A DNA stretch of 64,000 nucleotides from Pseudomonas bharatica CSV86 (GTDB lineage: Bacteria > Pseudomonadota > Gammaproteobacteria > Pseudomonadales > Pseudomonadaceae), in NCBI RefSeq assembly GCF_000319305.2, contig NZ_AMWJ02000002.1, forward strand, positions 1,116,001 through 1,180,000, written 5' to 3'. Made by a program: the position numbers and the translations under genes. Shown here piece by piece: positions 28,956-37,213 of this stretch. Within the stretch, counting starts at the first letter, position 1, and every line of letters starts with the position of its first letter. Under the pieces are notes generated by a model that saw nothing but the letters and a program-made list of their open reading frames with translations, searched no databases and was not told where the DNA came from.

Positions 28956-30161
28956 ATGTTCCAACCCTCTTCCTGGCGCGCGGACTTTCCCGCCATCGCC
29001 ACCCTGCAACGCCAGCACCAGACCTACCTGGACAGCGCGGCGACCACGCAGAAACCCCAGGCCCTGCTCGATGCCCTGAGCCATTACTACGTGCATGGCG
29101 CAGCCAACGTGCACCGCGCCCAGCATTTGCCCGGCGCATTGGCGACCCAGGCCTTCGAAGCCAGCCGCGACAAGGTCGGCACCTGGTTGAATGCCGGGGC
29201 CGGCAGCCAGATCGTTTTCACCCACGGCGCCACTTCTGCCCTGAACCTGCTCGCCTACGGGCTGGAACACCGCTTCGAAGCAGGTGAAGAGATTGCCGTC
29301 AGCGCCCTCGAGCACCACGCCAACCTGCTGCCCTGGCAACAACTGGCCAGGCGTCGTGGCCTCAAGCTGGTGATCCTGCCGCTGGCGGACAACGGCCAGA
29401 TCGACCTTGACGCCGCCTTGCAGTTGATAGGCCCCAGGACCCGGGTGCTGGCGGTCAGCCAGCTGTCCAACGTGCTGGGTACCTGGCAACCACTGCAACC
29501 CCTGCTCAACCACGCCCGCGCCCAAGGCGCGATTACCGTGGTCGATGGCGCCCAGGGCATCGTCCACGGTCGCCACGACGTCAGTCAGCTGGGCTGCGAC
29601 TTCTACGTGTTTTCCAGCCACAAGCTCTACGGCCCGGATGGCCTGGGGGTTCTCTACGGGCGCAACGACGCCCTGGCGAAGCTGCGCCACTGGCAGTTCG
29701 GCGGCGAAATGGTGCAACTGGCCGGTTACCAGGACTCCAGCTTCCGCCCTGCCCCGCTGGGCTTCGAAGCCGGCACCCCGCCGATCGCCAGCGTGATCGG
29801 TCTGGGGGCGACCCTCGACTACCTGGCCAGCCTCGATGCCACTGCCGTGGCCGAGCATGAAGCGGCCCTGCACCGTCATCTGCTGCGCGGTCTCAACGAC
29901 CGTGAAGGCGTGCGCATCCTCGGTGCCCCGCAAGCGGCCCTGGCCAGCTTCGTGGTGGAAGGCGTGCACAACGCCGACCTGTCCCACCTGCTGACCGAGC
30001 AGGGTATCGCCGTGCGCGCCGGTCACCATTGCGCCATGCCGCTGGTCAACAGCCTTGGCCTGGACGGCGCGATCCGCGTGTCGCTGGCGCTGTATAACGA
30101 TTCGGACGATCTGCAGCGCTTCTTCAACGCTCTGGACCAGGCCCTGGAGCTGCTGCGATGA
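28956..30161 (+). CDS. csdA: cysteine desulfurase CsdA
   Basis: CsdA takes sulfur from cysteine as a persulfide and passes it to CsdE. The 401-residue class V PLP enzyme has the Schiff-base lysine K223 in FSSHKLYGPDG and the catalytic C359 in RAGHHCAMPL. It overlaps csdE by 4 bp and is close to tcdA, the same trio as E. coli csdA-csdE-tcdA, so CsdA is preferred over SufS. The ATG at 28956 gives the family N terminus. Confidence 0.92.
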   Translation: MFQPSSWRADFPAIATLQRQHQTYLDSAATTQKPQALLDALSHYYVHGAANVHRAQHLPGALATQAFEASRDKVGTWLNAGAGSQIVFTHGATSALNLLAYGLEHRFEAGEEIAVSALEHHANLLPWQQLARRRGLKLVILPLADNGQIDLDAALQLIGPRTRVLAVSQLSNVLGTWQPLQPLLNHARAQGAITVVDGAQGIVHGRHDVSQLGCDFYVFSSHKLYGPDGLGVLYGRNDALAKLRHWQFGGEMVQLAGYQDSSFRPAPLGFEAGTPPIASVIGLGATLDYLASLDATAVAEHEAALHRHLLRGLNDREGVRILGAPQAALASFVVEGVHNADLSHLLTEQGIAVRAGHHCAMPLVNSLGLDGAIRVSLALYNDSDDLQRFFNALDQALELLR

Positions 30162-30568
30162 GCTTGCCGCCGGATGCCCGGGAAGCCCTCGACAGCTTCG
30201 CTGCCGCCGCCGGCTGGGAACAGCGCGCCCGCCTGCTGATGCAGTGGGGCGAGCGCCTGGCACCGTTGACGGACGAAGAGAAATCGGACGACAACCGTGT
30301 CCATGGTTGCGAAAGCCAGGTCTGGCTGGTGGCCCGTCAGGACGACGGGCATTGGCGCTTCGCAGCGGCCAGCGACGCACGCCTGATTCGCGGCCTGCTG
30401 GCCTTGCTGCTGGTGCGGGTCGAGGGCCTGTCCAGCGCCGAGCTGCGGCAATTGGACCTGCCGGGCTGGTTCAGGCAACTGGGCCTCGACCGCCAGCTTT
30501 CCCCTTCGCGCAGCAACGGCCTGAACGCCGTGCTGCAACGCATGGCTCAGCTGGCTTCGGGCGCCTGA
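30158..30568 (+). CDS. csdE: sulfur acceptor protein CsdE (SufE family)
   Basis: CsdE accepts persulfide sulfur from CsdA and hands it to partners. The 136-residue SufE-fold protein has the acceptor cysteine C51 in NRVHGCESQVWL. It overlaps csdA by 4 bp (ATGA) and its 3' end overlaps the convergent tcdA by 22 bp. Confidence 0.92.
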   Translation: MSLPPDAREALDSFAAAAGWEQRARLLMQWGERLAPLTDEEKSDDNRVHGCESQVWLVARQDDGHWRFAAASDARLIRGLLALLLVRVEGLSSAELRQLDLPGWFRQLGLDRQLSPSRSNGLNAVLQRMAQLASGA

Positions 30569-31371
30569 GCCGCCTTGCGCTCGGACGGCCGCCGTGCGCC
30601 GGCCACCAGCTTGTCCACCGCCTTGCTCGCCGCGACCATGCCAAAGGTCGCGGTAACCATCATCACCGCGCCAAAGCCTCCGGCGCAGTCCAGCCGGGTG
30701 CCTTCGCCCACGAAACCCTTGTCCAGGCACACGCTGCCATCCGGCTGCGGGTAGCGCAGTTGCTCGGTGGAGAACACCACCGGCACGCCGTAGCTGCGGC
30801 TCTGGTTGCGCGAGAAGTTGTAGTCGCGACGCAGGGTCGAGCGCACCCGTGAGGCCAGCGGATCGTTGTAGGTACGGTTGAGGTCGGCAACCTGGACCTG
30901 CGTCGGGTCGATCTGTCCGCCAGCGCCGCCGGTGCTGATGATGGTGATCTTGCGCCGCTTGCACCAGGCGATCAGCGCCGCCTTGGACATCACGCTGTCG
31001 ATGCAGTCGATGACGCAATCGATTCCTTCGGTAATGTACTCGGCCATGGTCTCGCGGGTGACGAAGTCGCTCACTGCATGCACCCGGCAGGCCGGGTTGA
31101 TGGCGCGCAGGCGCTCAGCGGTGACCTCTACCTTGGCCTTGCCCACGTTGCCTTCCAAGGCATGGGCCTGGCGGTTGGTATTGCTCACGCAGACATCGTC
31201 CAGGTCGAACAGGGAGACCTCGCCCACCCCGCTGCGCGCCAGGGCCTCGGCCGTCCACGAGCCGACGCCGCCGATGCCGACCACCGCCACGTGGGCATCG
31301 CGCAAGCGTTGCAGGCCATCGAGGCCATACAGCCGGGCAATGCCGGCGAACCGTGGATCTTCGTTGCTCAT
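30547..31371 (-). CDS. tcdA: tRNA threonylcarbamoyladenosine dehydratase
   Basis: TcdA (CsdL) cyclises t6A37 of tRNA to ct6A with ATP, and interacts with CsdA/CsdE. The 274-residue E1-like protein has the nucleotide-binding GIGGVGS at residues 32-38 and DCIDSVMSKAALI. The ATG at 31371 is used; a GTG three codons upstream is possible. Convergent with csdE. The 292-bp gap to ndvB holds no gene I can support. Confidence 0.93.
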   Translation of the reverse strand: MSNEDPRFAGIARLYGLDGLQRLRDAHVAVVGIGGVGSWTAEALARSGVGEVSLFDLDDVCVSNTNRQAHALEGNVGKAKVEVTAERLRAINPACRVHAVSDFVTRETMAEYITEGIDCVIDCIDSVMSKAALIAWCKRRKITIISTGGAGGQIDPTQVQVADLNRTYNDPLASRVRSTLRRDYNFSRNQSRSYGVPVVFSTEQLRYPQPDGSVCLDKGFVGEGTRLDCAGGFGAVMMVTATFGMVAASKAVDKLVAGARRPSERKAAQAPEAS

Positions 31372-31663
31372 GAGGCACACCCCGCAAAAAACCGGCGCGC
31401 ATTATAGGCCCCTGCGATGGCAATGACAGCGCCTTCGGACAGCCCGCGCATTGGCATGAGGGACGGCAATGCTGCTTTAATGTCCGCCGAAATGTCCTAC
31501 GCTGCAAAAAGTCTTGGACGACACCAACGGGTTTGAGAACTTAGCCTTCTGAAGAAAATCCAATGGCTGCCCGGTCGAAATTCCTACAAGAACTGACCCG
31601 ACGCTGCCCTGGATCCGCGCTTCCCGCGCCGGCCCGTTCCACTCTCCGGAACCAGAACTACTT

Positions 31664-34255
31664 ATGTCATCGCGTAAATTTGGTATCAACCTGGTGATCG
31701 TCATGGCGATCGCCGCGCTATTCACCGGGTTCTGGGCGTTGATCAACCGCCCGGTATCCGCGCCGAACTGGCCGGAACAGATCTCCGGTTTCTCCTATTC
31801 GCCGTTCCGTCTTGGTGAAAGCCCGCAAAAGGGCCTATACCCCACCGAGGCGGAGATGCGCGAAGACCTCGAGCAAATGAGCAAGCTGACCGACAGCATC
31901 CGGATCTACACCGTCGAAGGCACCCAGGCGGAGATTCCGCGCCTGGCCGAGGAGTTCGGCCTGCGTGTGACCCTGGGCGTGTGGATCAGCCCCGACCAGG
32001 AGCGCAACGAGCGGGAAATCCAGAAGGCCATCGAACTGGCCAATACCACCCGCAGCGTGGTGCGGGTGATGGTGGGTAACGAAGCGCTGTTCCGCGAGGA
32101 GATCACGCCCGAGGAACTGATCAAGTACCTGGACCGGGTGCGCGCTGCGGTGAAGGTGCCGGTAACCACCTCCGAGCAGTGGCACATCTGGAAGGAGCAC
32201 CCCGAGCTGGCCAAGCACGTCGACCTGATCGCCGCGCACATCCTGCCGTACTGGGAATTCATCCCGATGAAGGACGCCGGGCAGTTCGTCCTCGACCGCG
32301 CCCGCGACCTGAAACATCTGTTCCCGCGCAAGCCGCTGCTGCTGTCCGAAGTCGGCTGGCCGAGCAACGGGCGCATGCGCGGCGGCGCCGACGCGACCCA
32401 GGCAGACCAGGCCATCTACCTGCGTACCCTGGTCAACAAGCTCAACCGCCAGGGCTACAACTACTTCGTCATCGAAGCCTACGACCAGCCGTGGAAAGCC
32501 AGTGACGAAGGCTCGGTGGGCGCCTACTGGGGCGTGTTCAACGCCGCCCGCCAGCAGAAATTCAACTTCGAAGGGCCAGTGGTGGCGATCCCGCAATGGC
32601 GGGTGCTGGCGGTGGGCTCGGTGGTCCTTGCCCTGCTCTCCCTGACCCTGCTGCTGATCGACGGCTCGGCCCTGCGCCAGCGCGGCCGCACCTTCCTGAC
32701 CTTTATCGCGTTCCTCTGCGGATCGGTGCTGGTGTGGATCGGCTATGACTACAGCCAGCAATACAGCACCTGGTTCAGCCTGACCGTGGGCTTCCTGCTT
32801 GCCCTCGGTGCACTCGGGGTGTTCATCGTCCTGCTGACCGAGGCCCACGAACTGGCCGAGGCGGTCTGGACCCACAAGCGCCGCCGCGAATTCCTCCCGG
32901 TGCATGCCGACGAAGCCTACAGGCCGAAAGTCTCGGTGCATGTGCCGTGCTACAACGAGCCGCCGGAGATGGTCAAACAGACGCTGAATGCCCTGGCCGC
33001 GCTGGATTATCCGGACTACGAAGTCCTGATCATCGACAACAACACCAAGGACCCGGCCGTCTGGGAGCCGATCAAGGCCCACTGCGAACTGCTCGGCGAG
33101 CGCTTCAAGTTCTTCCACGTTTCGCCGCTGGCCGGCTTCAAGGGCGGTGCGCTGAACTACTTGATCCCGCATACCGCGCCGGATGCCGAAGTGATCGCGG
33201 TGATCGACTCGGACTACTGCGTCGACCGCAACTGGCTCAAGCACATGGTCCCGCATTTCGCCGATCCGAAGATCGCCGTGGTGCAATCGCCACAGGACTA
33301 CCGCGACCAGAACGAAAGTACCTTCAAGAAGCTCTGCTATTCGGAATACAAGGGCTTTTTCCATATCGGCATGGTCACCCGCAACGACCGCGACGCGATC
33401 ATCCAGCACGGCACCATGACCATGACCCGCCGCTCGGTCCTGGAAGAACTGGGCTGGGCCGACTGGTGCATCTGCGAGGACGCCGAGCTGGGCCTGCGCG
33501 TGTTCGAAAAAGGTTATTCGGCCGCCTATGCCCACAACAGCTACGGCAAGGGGCTGATGCCGGACACCTTCATCGACTTCAAGAAACAGCGGTTCCGCTG
33601 GGCCTATGGCGCCATCCAGATCATCAAGCGCCACGCCGCCGCGTTGCTGCGCGGCAAGGACACCGAGCTGACCCGCGGCCAGCGCTACCACTTCCTGGCC
33701 GGCTGGCTGCCATGGATCGCCGACGGCATGAACATCTTCTTCACCATCGGCGCGCTGCTCTGGTCGGCGGCGATGATCATCGTCCCGCAACGGGTCGATC
33801 CACCGCTGCTGATCTTCGCCATCCCGCCGCTGGCACTGTTCGTGTTCAAGGTGGGCAAGATCGTGTTCCTCTACCGCCGCGCGGTCGGGGTCAACCTCAA
33901 GGACGCCTTCGCCGCAGCGCTGGCCGGGCTGGCGTTGTCCCACACCATCGCCAAGGCGGTGCTGTACGGGTTCTTCACCAGCAGCATTCCGTTCTTCCGC
34001 ACGCCGAAGAATGCCGACAGCCATGGTTTGCTGGTGGCCCTCTCCGAGGCGCGCGAAGAACTGTTCATCATGCTCTTGCTATGGGGCGCGGCCGCCGGGA
34101 TCTACCTGGTCCAGGGCCTGCCGAGCAATGACATGCGCTTCTGGGTGGCGATGCTGCTGGTGCAGTCGCTGCCGTATGTCGCGGCGCTGGTGATGGCAAT
34201 GCTGTCGTCGCTGCCCAAGCCGGCCGAGGCCGTGGAGCAGGCTCCCGCCGCCTGA
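31664..34255 (+). CDS. ndvB: NdvB-type beta-glucan synthase (GH17-GT2 fusion)
   Basis: An 863-residue membrane protein that joins a periplasmic GH17 glucan transferase-like domain to a GT2 glucosyltransferase. After an N-terminal signal-anchor (residues ~8-27), the GH17 part shows the acid/base E140 in VGNEALFR and nucleophile E229 in LLSEVGWPS. Membrane segments near 315-332, 343-360 and 370-391 precede the GT2 domain (VPCYNEPPE; DSD at 515-517; ED at 605-606; QRFRW at 642-646), then a C-terminal membrane region. In P. aeruginosa ndvB makes cyclic beta-1,3-glucans linked to biofilm tolerance and also lies beside dapE. Confidence 0.85.
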   Translation: MSSRKFGINLVIVMAIAALFTGFWALINRPVSAPNWPEQISGFSYSPFRLGESPQKGLYPTEAEMREDLEQMSKLTDSIRIYTVEGTQAEIPRLAEEFGLRVTLGVWISPDQERNEREIQKAIELANTTRSVVRVMVGNEALFREEITPEELIKYLDRVRAAVKVPVTTSEQWHIWKEHPELAKHVDLIAAHILPYWEFIPMKDAGQFVLDRARDLKHLFPRKPLLLSEVGWPSNGRMRGGADATQADQAIYLRTLVNKLNRQGYNYFVIEAYDQPWKASDEGSVGAYWGVFNAARQQKFNFEGPVVAIPQWRVLAVGSVVLALLSLTLLLIDGSALRQRGRTFLTFIAFLCGSVLVWIGYDYSQQYSTWFSLTVGFLLALGALGVFIVLLTEAHELAEAVWTHKRRREFLPVHADEAYRPKVSVHVPCYNEPPEMVKQTLNALAALDYPDYEVLIIDNNTKDPAVWEPIKAHCELLGERFKFFHVSPLAGFKGGALNYLIPHTAPDAEVIAVIDSDYCVDRNWLKHMVPHFADPKIAVVQSPQDYRDQNESTFKKLCYSEYKGFFHIGMVTRNDRDAIIQHGTMTMTRRSVLEELGWADWCICEDAELGLRVFEKGYSAAYAHNSYGKGLMPDTFIDFKKQRFRWAYGAIQIIKRHAAALLRGKDTELTRGQRYHFLAGWLPWIADGMNIFFTIGALLWSAAMIIVPQRVDPPLLIFAIPPLALFVFKVGKIVFLYRRAVGVNLKDAFAAALAGLALSHTIAKAVLYGFFTSSIPFFRTPKNADSHGLLVALSEAREELFIMLLLWGAAAGIYLVQGLPSNDMRFWVAMLLVQSLPYVAALVMAMLSSLPKPAEAVEQAPAA

Positions 34256-34263
34256 CTCAAGCA

Positions 34264-34389
34264 CTGCACCGCACCCTGTGGGAGCTGGCTTGCCAGCGAT
34301 GAGGCCAGATCTGACAACATCATCGTCAGTGCCGGCCTCATCGCTGGCAAGTCGGGGCGCCGAACCGCAGCTCCCACAGGTGCGGTGCA
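34264..34389. repeat. REP doublet 2
   Basis: The left arm CCCTGTGGGAGCTGGCTTGC (from 34274) and the right arm, its inverse ending in AGCTCCCACAGG, flank a spacer. The symmetry extends further out: CTGCACCGCACC on the left and GGTGCGGTGCAG on the right are perfect inverses, so the whole unit could fold as one long hairpin between ndvB and dapE. Confidence 0.85.
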
Positions 34390-34508
34390 GTCCCTGCCAC
34401 TACCTTTCTTTCCCAGACAAACAGCAGCGATCCGGCGTCCTGCCAGCGCGCTTTTGCTATAAGATAACGCCCCAAAATCGTACCCCTGCCTTGCACCCGG
34501 AGTCCTTC

Positions 34509-35660
34509 ATGACGGCCCCCGCCGAACTCTCGCCTACCCTCGAACTGGCCTGCGACCTGATCCGCCGGCCCTCGGTGACCCCGCTCGACTTCGATTGCCA
34601 GAAACAGATGATGCAGCGCCTGGGCGACGCGGGTTTCACCCTAGAGCCGATGCGCATCGAGGACGTGGATAACTTCTGGGCCACCCACGGTACCCAGGAC
34701 GGCCCGGTGCTGTGCTTCGCCGGCCATACCGACGTGGTCCCCACCGGCCCGGTGCAGGCCTGGCAGAACGATCCGTTCGAGGCGCTGGTCGATGCCGACG
34801 GCATGCTTTGCGGGCGTGGCGCCGCTGACATGAAGGGCAGCCTGGCCGCGATGATCGTCGCCACCGAGCGCTTCGTCGCCGACTACCCGAACCACCGCGG
34901 CAAAGTCGCCTACCTGATCACCAGCGATGAAGAAGGCCCGGCCCATCATGGCACCAAGGCTGTGGTCGAGCGCCTGCGCGAGCGTGGCGAGCGCCTGGAC
35001 TGGTGCATCGTCGGCGAACCGTCGAGCACCACCCTGGTCGGCGACGTGGTCAAGAACGGCCGTCGCGGCTCCCTTGGCGCCAAGCTCACCGTGCGCGGCA
35101 AGCAAGGCCATGTGGCCTACCCGCACCTGGCCCGCAACCCGATCCACCTGGCCGCCCCGGCCCTGGCGGAGCTCGCCGCCGAGCACTGGGACGAAGGCAA
35201 CGCGTTCTTCCCGCCGACCAGCTTCCAGATCTCCAACCTGAACTCCGGAACCGGCGCCACCAACGTGGTCCCGGGCGAACTGACCGCGCTGTTCAACTTC
35301 CGCTTCTCCACGGAATCGACCGTCGAAGGGCTGCAGCAGCGCGTCTCGGCGATCCTCGACAAGCACCAGCTGGACTGGGACGTGGAATGGGCATTGTCCG
35401 GCCTGCCGTTCCTCACCGAGCCGGGCGACCTGCTCGACGCCGTGTCGGCCAGCATCAAGGCGGTCACCGGGCGCGAAACCGAGGCCTCCACCAGCGGCGG
35501 AACCTCGGACGGACGCTTCATCGCCACCCTGGGGACCCAGGTGGTCGAGCTGGGTCCGGTCAACGCCACCATCCACCAGGTCAACGAGCGCATCCTCGCC
35601 AGTGATCTCGACGTACTGACCGAGATCTACTACCAGACCCTGGTCCGGTTGCTCGCCTGA
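34509..35660 (+). CDS. dapE: succinyl-diaminopimelate desuccinylase
   Basis: DapE hydrolyses N-succinyl-LL-DAP to LL-DAP and succinate. The 383-residue di-zinc M20 peptidase has the metal and catalytic motifs FAGHTDVVPTGP, GRGAADMKGSLAAM and TSDEEGPAHHGT. The ATG at 34509 matches the family; the longer upstream frame reads through the REP element and is discarded. The stop overlaps the rlmA start (TGATG). Confidence 0.96.
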   Translation: MTAPAELSPTLELACDLIRRPSVTPLDFDCQKQMMQRLGDAGFTLEPMRIEDVDNFWATHGTQDGPVLCFAGHTDVVPTGPVQAWQNDPFEALVDADGMLCGRGAADMKGSLAAMIVATERFVADYPNHRGKVAYLITSDEEGPAHHGTKAVVERLRERGERLDWCIVGEPSSTTLVGDVVKNGRRGSLGAKLTVRGKQGHVAYPHLARNPIHLAAPALAELAAEHWDEGNAFFPPTSFQISNLNSGTGATNVVPGELTALFNFRFSTESTVEGLQQRVSAILDKHQLDWDVEWALSGLPFLTEPGDLLDAVSASIKAVTGRETEASTSGGTSDGRFIATLGTQVVELGPVNATIHQVNERILASDLDVLTEIYYQTLVRLLA

Positions 35661-36472
35661 TGCTCACCTGCCCACTCTGCCGCGAGCCACTGCGCGACCT
35701 CGACAACGGTGTCGGCTGCCCTGCCGGCCACCGTTTCGACCGGGCCCGCCAGGGCTACCTGAACCTGCTGCCGGTGCAGCACAAGAACAGCCGCGATCCC
35801 GGCGACAACCAGGCCATGGTCCAGGCCAGGCGCGACTTTCTCGACGCAGGCCATTACGCGCCGGTAGCCAGGCGCCTGGCCGAGCTGGCAGCCGAGCGCA
35901 ATCCGGGGCGCTGGGTCGACATCGGTTGCGGCGAGGGTTACTACACCGCGCAACTCGCCGAAGCCCTGCCGACCTCGGAAGGCTACGCGCTGGACATTTC
36001 CCGCGAGGCCGTCAAGCGAGCCTGCAAGCGCAGCCCGCGAGTGACCTGGCTGGTAGCGAGCATGGCACGGGTTCCGCTGGCCGACGCCAGTTGCCAGTTC
36101 ATCGCCAGCGTCTTCAGCCCGCTCGACTGGCAGGAGGCGCGCCGCCTGCTCGGTCCCGGTGGCGGGCTGATGCGGGTCGGCCCCACCAGCGGCCACCTGA
36201 TGGAACTGCGCCAGAAGCTTTACGACGAAGTTCGCGAATATGCCGACGACAAGCACCTGGCCCTGGTCCCGGCGGACATGGCCCATGCCCACAGCGAAAC
36301 CCTCGAGTTCCGCCTGAGCCTGGCCAATCCCGCCGACCGCGCCAACCTGCTGGCGATGACGCCCCACGGCTGGCGCGCCAGCGCCGAACGACGCGCGGCG
36401 GTCATCGACCAGGCGGAGCCGTTCGACGTCACGGTGTCGATGCGTTACGACTATTTTGTCCTGCAGGACTGA
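35660..36472 (+). CDS. rlmA: 23S rRNA (guanine(745)-N1)-methyltransferase
   Basis: RlmA methylates N1 of G745 in helix 35 of 23S rRNA. The 270-residue protein has an N-terminal zinc knuckle (C4, C7, C20, H24 in CPLCREPL and GCPAGHRFD) and a SAM-binding motif WVDIGCGEGYYT. Translationally coupled to dapE by a one-base overlap. Confidence 0.92.
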   Translation: MLTCPLCREPLRDLDNGVGCPAGHRFDRARQGYLNLLPVQHKNSRDPGDNQAMVQARRDFLDAGHYAPVARRLAELAAERNPGRWVDIGCGEGYYTAQLAEALPTSEGYALDISREAVKRACKRSPRVTWLVASMARVPLADASCQFIASVFSPLDWQEARRLLGPGGGLMRVGPTSGHLMELRQKLYDEVREYADDKHLALVPADMAHAHSETLEFRLSLANPADRANLLAMTPHGWRASAERRAAVIDQAEPFDVTVSMRYDYFVLQD

Positions 36473-36491
36473 CCCCTTTCCGGAGAATCCC

Positions 36492-36869
36492 ATGCGCCAA
36501 CCCGATATCGAGATCTACCTGAAGGACGCCGACGTCGACCACAAGCAGATCACTGCCTGGCTGACCGAGGCCGTTGGTCCGTGCAGCGAATGGAAGCAAA
36601 AAGGCCAGACCTTCAAATGCACTGCCGGTGACATTCCTGTTACCTGGCTGCCCAAGGCCGTAGGAAAATGGAACAGTCTTTACCTGGAAAGTGACAACAC
36701 GCCGTGGGAAGACGACATAGCCTGTGCTCGCGCTGCCTTCGCCGCATTGAACGTCGAAGTACGCTGCGCACCTGGAAGCTGGGTCGAGGAAGAAGGCGAG
36801 GACGACGCCGATCGCTGGATCCGCATCAGTGCCGATGGAGAAGAGGAAATCACCTGGCGCACCAGTTGA
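36492..36869 (+). CDS. conserved acidic hypothetical protein
   Basis: A 125-residue, soluble, acidic protein without signal or membrane segment (starts MRQPDIEIYLKDADVDHK). A conserved Pseudomonas protein found between rlmA and the cold-shock gene; I do not recognise its function. The ATG at 36492 follows CCGGAGAATCCC, a good ribosome binding site, 19 bp after rlmA. Confidence 0.85.
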   Translation: MRQPDIEIYLKDADVDHKQITAWLTEAVGPCSEWKQKGQTFKCTAGDIPVTWLPKAVGKWNSLYLESDNTPWEDDIACARAAFAALNVEVRCAPGSWVEEEGEDDADRWIRISADGEEEITWRTS

Positions 36870-36877
36870 GGGACTGC

Positions 36878-36913
36878 AAGCTGCAAGCCTGGCGCGGTCA
36901 GCTTGCAGCTTGT
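36878..36913. terminator. bidirectional hairpin between convergent genes
   Basis: CAAGCTGCAAGC and GCTTGCAGCTTG are perfect 12-bp inverse arms around a 12-nt loop. It lies between the acidic hypothetical gene and the convergent cold-shock gene, so it could end transcripts from both sides, though T runs are absent. Confidence 0.55.
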
Positions 36914-36923
36914 GGCTGAAACC

Positions 36924-37133
36924 TTACAGTCCGACCACATCCTCGGCCTGAAGGCCTTTCTGGCCTTGGGTCAGGCTGTACTCGACCTGCTGCCCTTCGA
37001 GCAGCGTGCGATGCCCTTCACCCCGAATCGCACGGTAGTGAACGAAAACGTCCGCCCCGCCTTCACGTTGAATGAAGCCATAGCCCTTGGCGTCATTGAA
37101 CCACTTCACACTTCCAGTCTCACGAGACGACAT
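36924..37133 (-). CDS. cold-shock domain protein
   Basis: A 69-residue CspA-family RNA/DNA chaperone with RNP1 KGYGFIQ and RNP2 DVFVHY. The ATG at 37133 has GGAG 8 bp upstream; an alternate start three codons earlier is unlikely. An ISL3 element is inserted 22 bp upstream of the start codon, leaving the ribosome binding site but moving the original promoter region 3 kb away. Expression now depends on read-through from the element or a new promoter. Confidence 0.95.
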   Translation of the reverse strand: MSSRETGSVKWFNDAKGYGFIQREGGADVFVHYRAIRGEGHRTLLEGQQVEYSLTQGQKGLQAEDVVGL

Positions 37134-37147
37134 CAGTAACACTCCGG

Positions 37148-37155
37148 ATTTTTAT
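37148..37155. repeat. target-site duplication, left copy
   Basis: ATTTTTAT directly precedes the left inverted repeat. The identical 8 bp follow the right inverted repeat at 40141-40148. An 8-bp duplication is the norm for ISL3 elements. Confidence 0.95.
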
Positions 37156-37179
37156 GGGTATACGGATTTAATGGTTGAT
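37156..37179. repeat. left terminal inverted repeat
   Basis: Begins GGGTATACGGATTTAATGG and ends TTGAT. Mismatches with the right repeat fall at positions 7, 12, 15 and 16. Confidence 0.93.
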
Positions 37180-37202
37180 GGGGCACCTTTACCCCACCAA
37201 CC
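37173..37202 (-). other. subterminal hairpin between tnpA and the element end
   Basis: GGTTGATGGGG and CCCCACCAACC pair over 11 positions around an 8-nt loop. In the tnpA-sense transcript the only odd pair is a G-U wobble. It lies 12 bp after the tnpA stop and could act as a terminator that limits read-through into the cold-shock gene, or protect against incoming transcription. Confidence 0.55.
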
Positions 37203-37213
37203 TGATACCATTA

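Noticed and set aside
31537..31563. AlgU-like promoter upstream of ndvB (GAACTT, 16 bp, TCCAA)
   Set aside because: The -10 fits poorly and ndvB in P. aeruginosa is reported as RpoS-dependent. Too weak to annotate.
36878..36913. Seventh REP element
   Set aside because: The 12-bp arms (CAAGCTGCAAGC) share nothing with the REP arm and the site is a simple hairpin between convergent genes.
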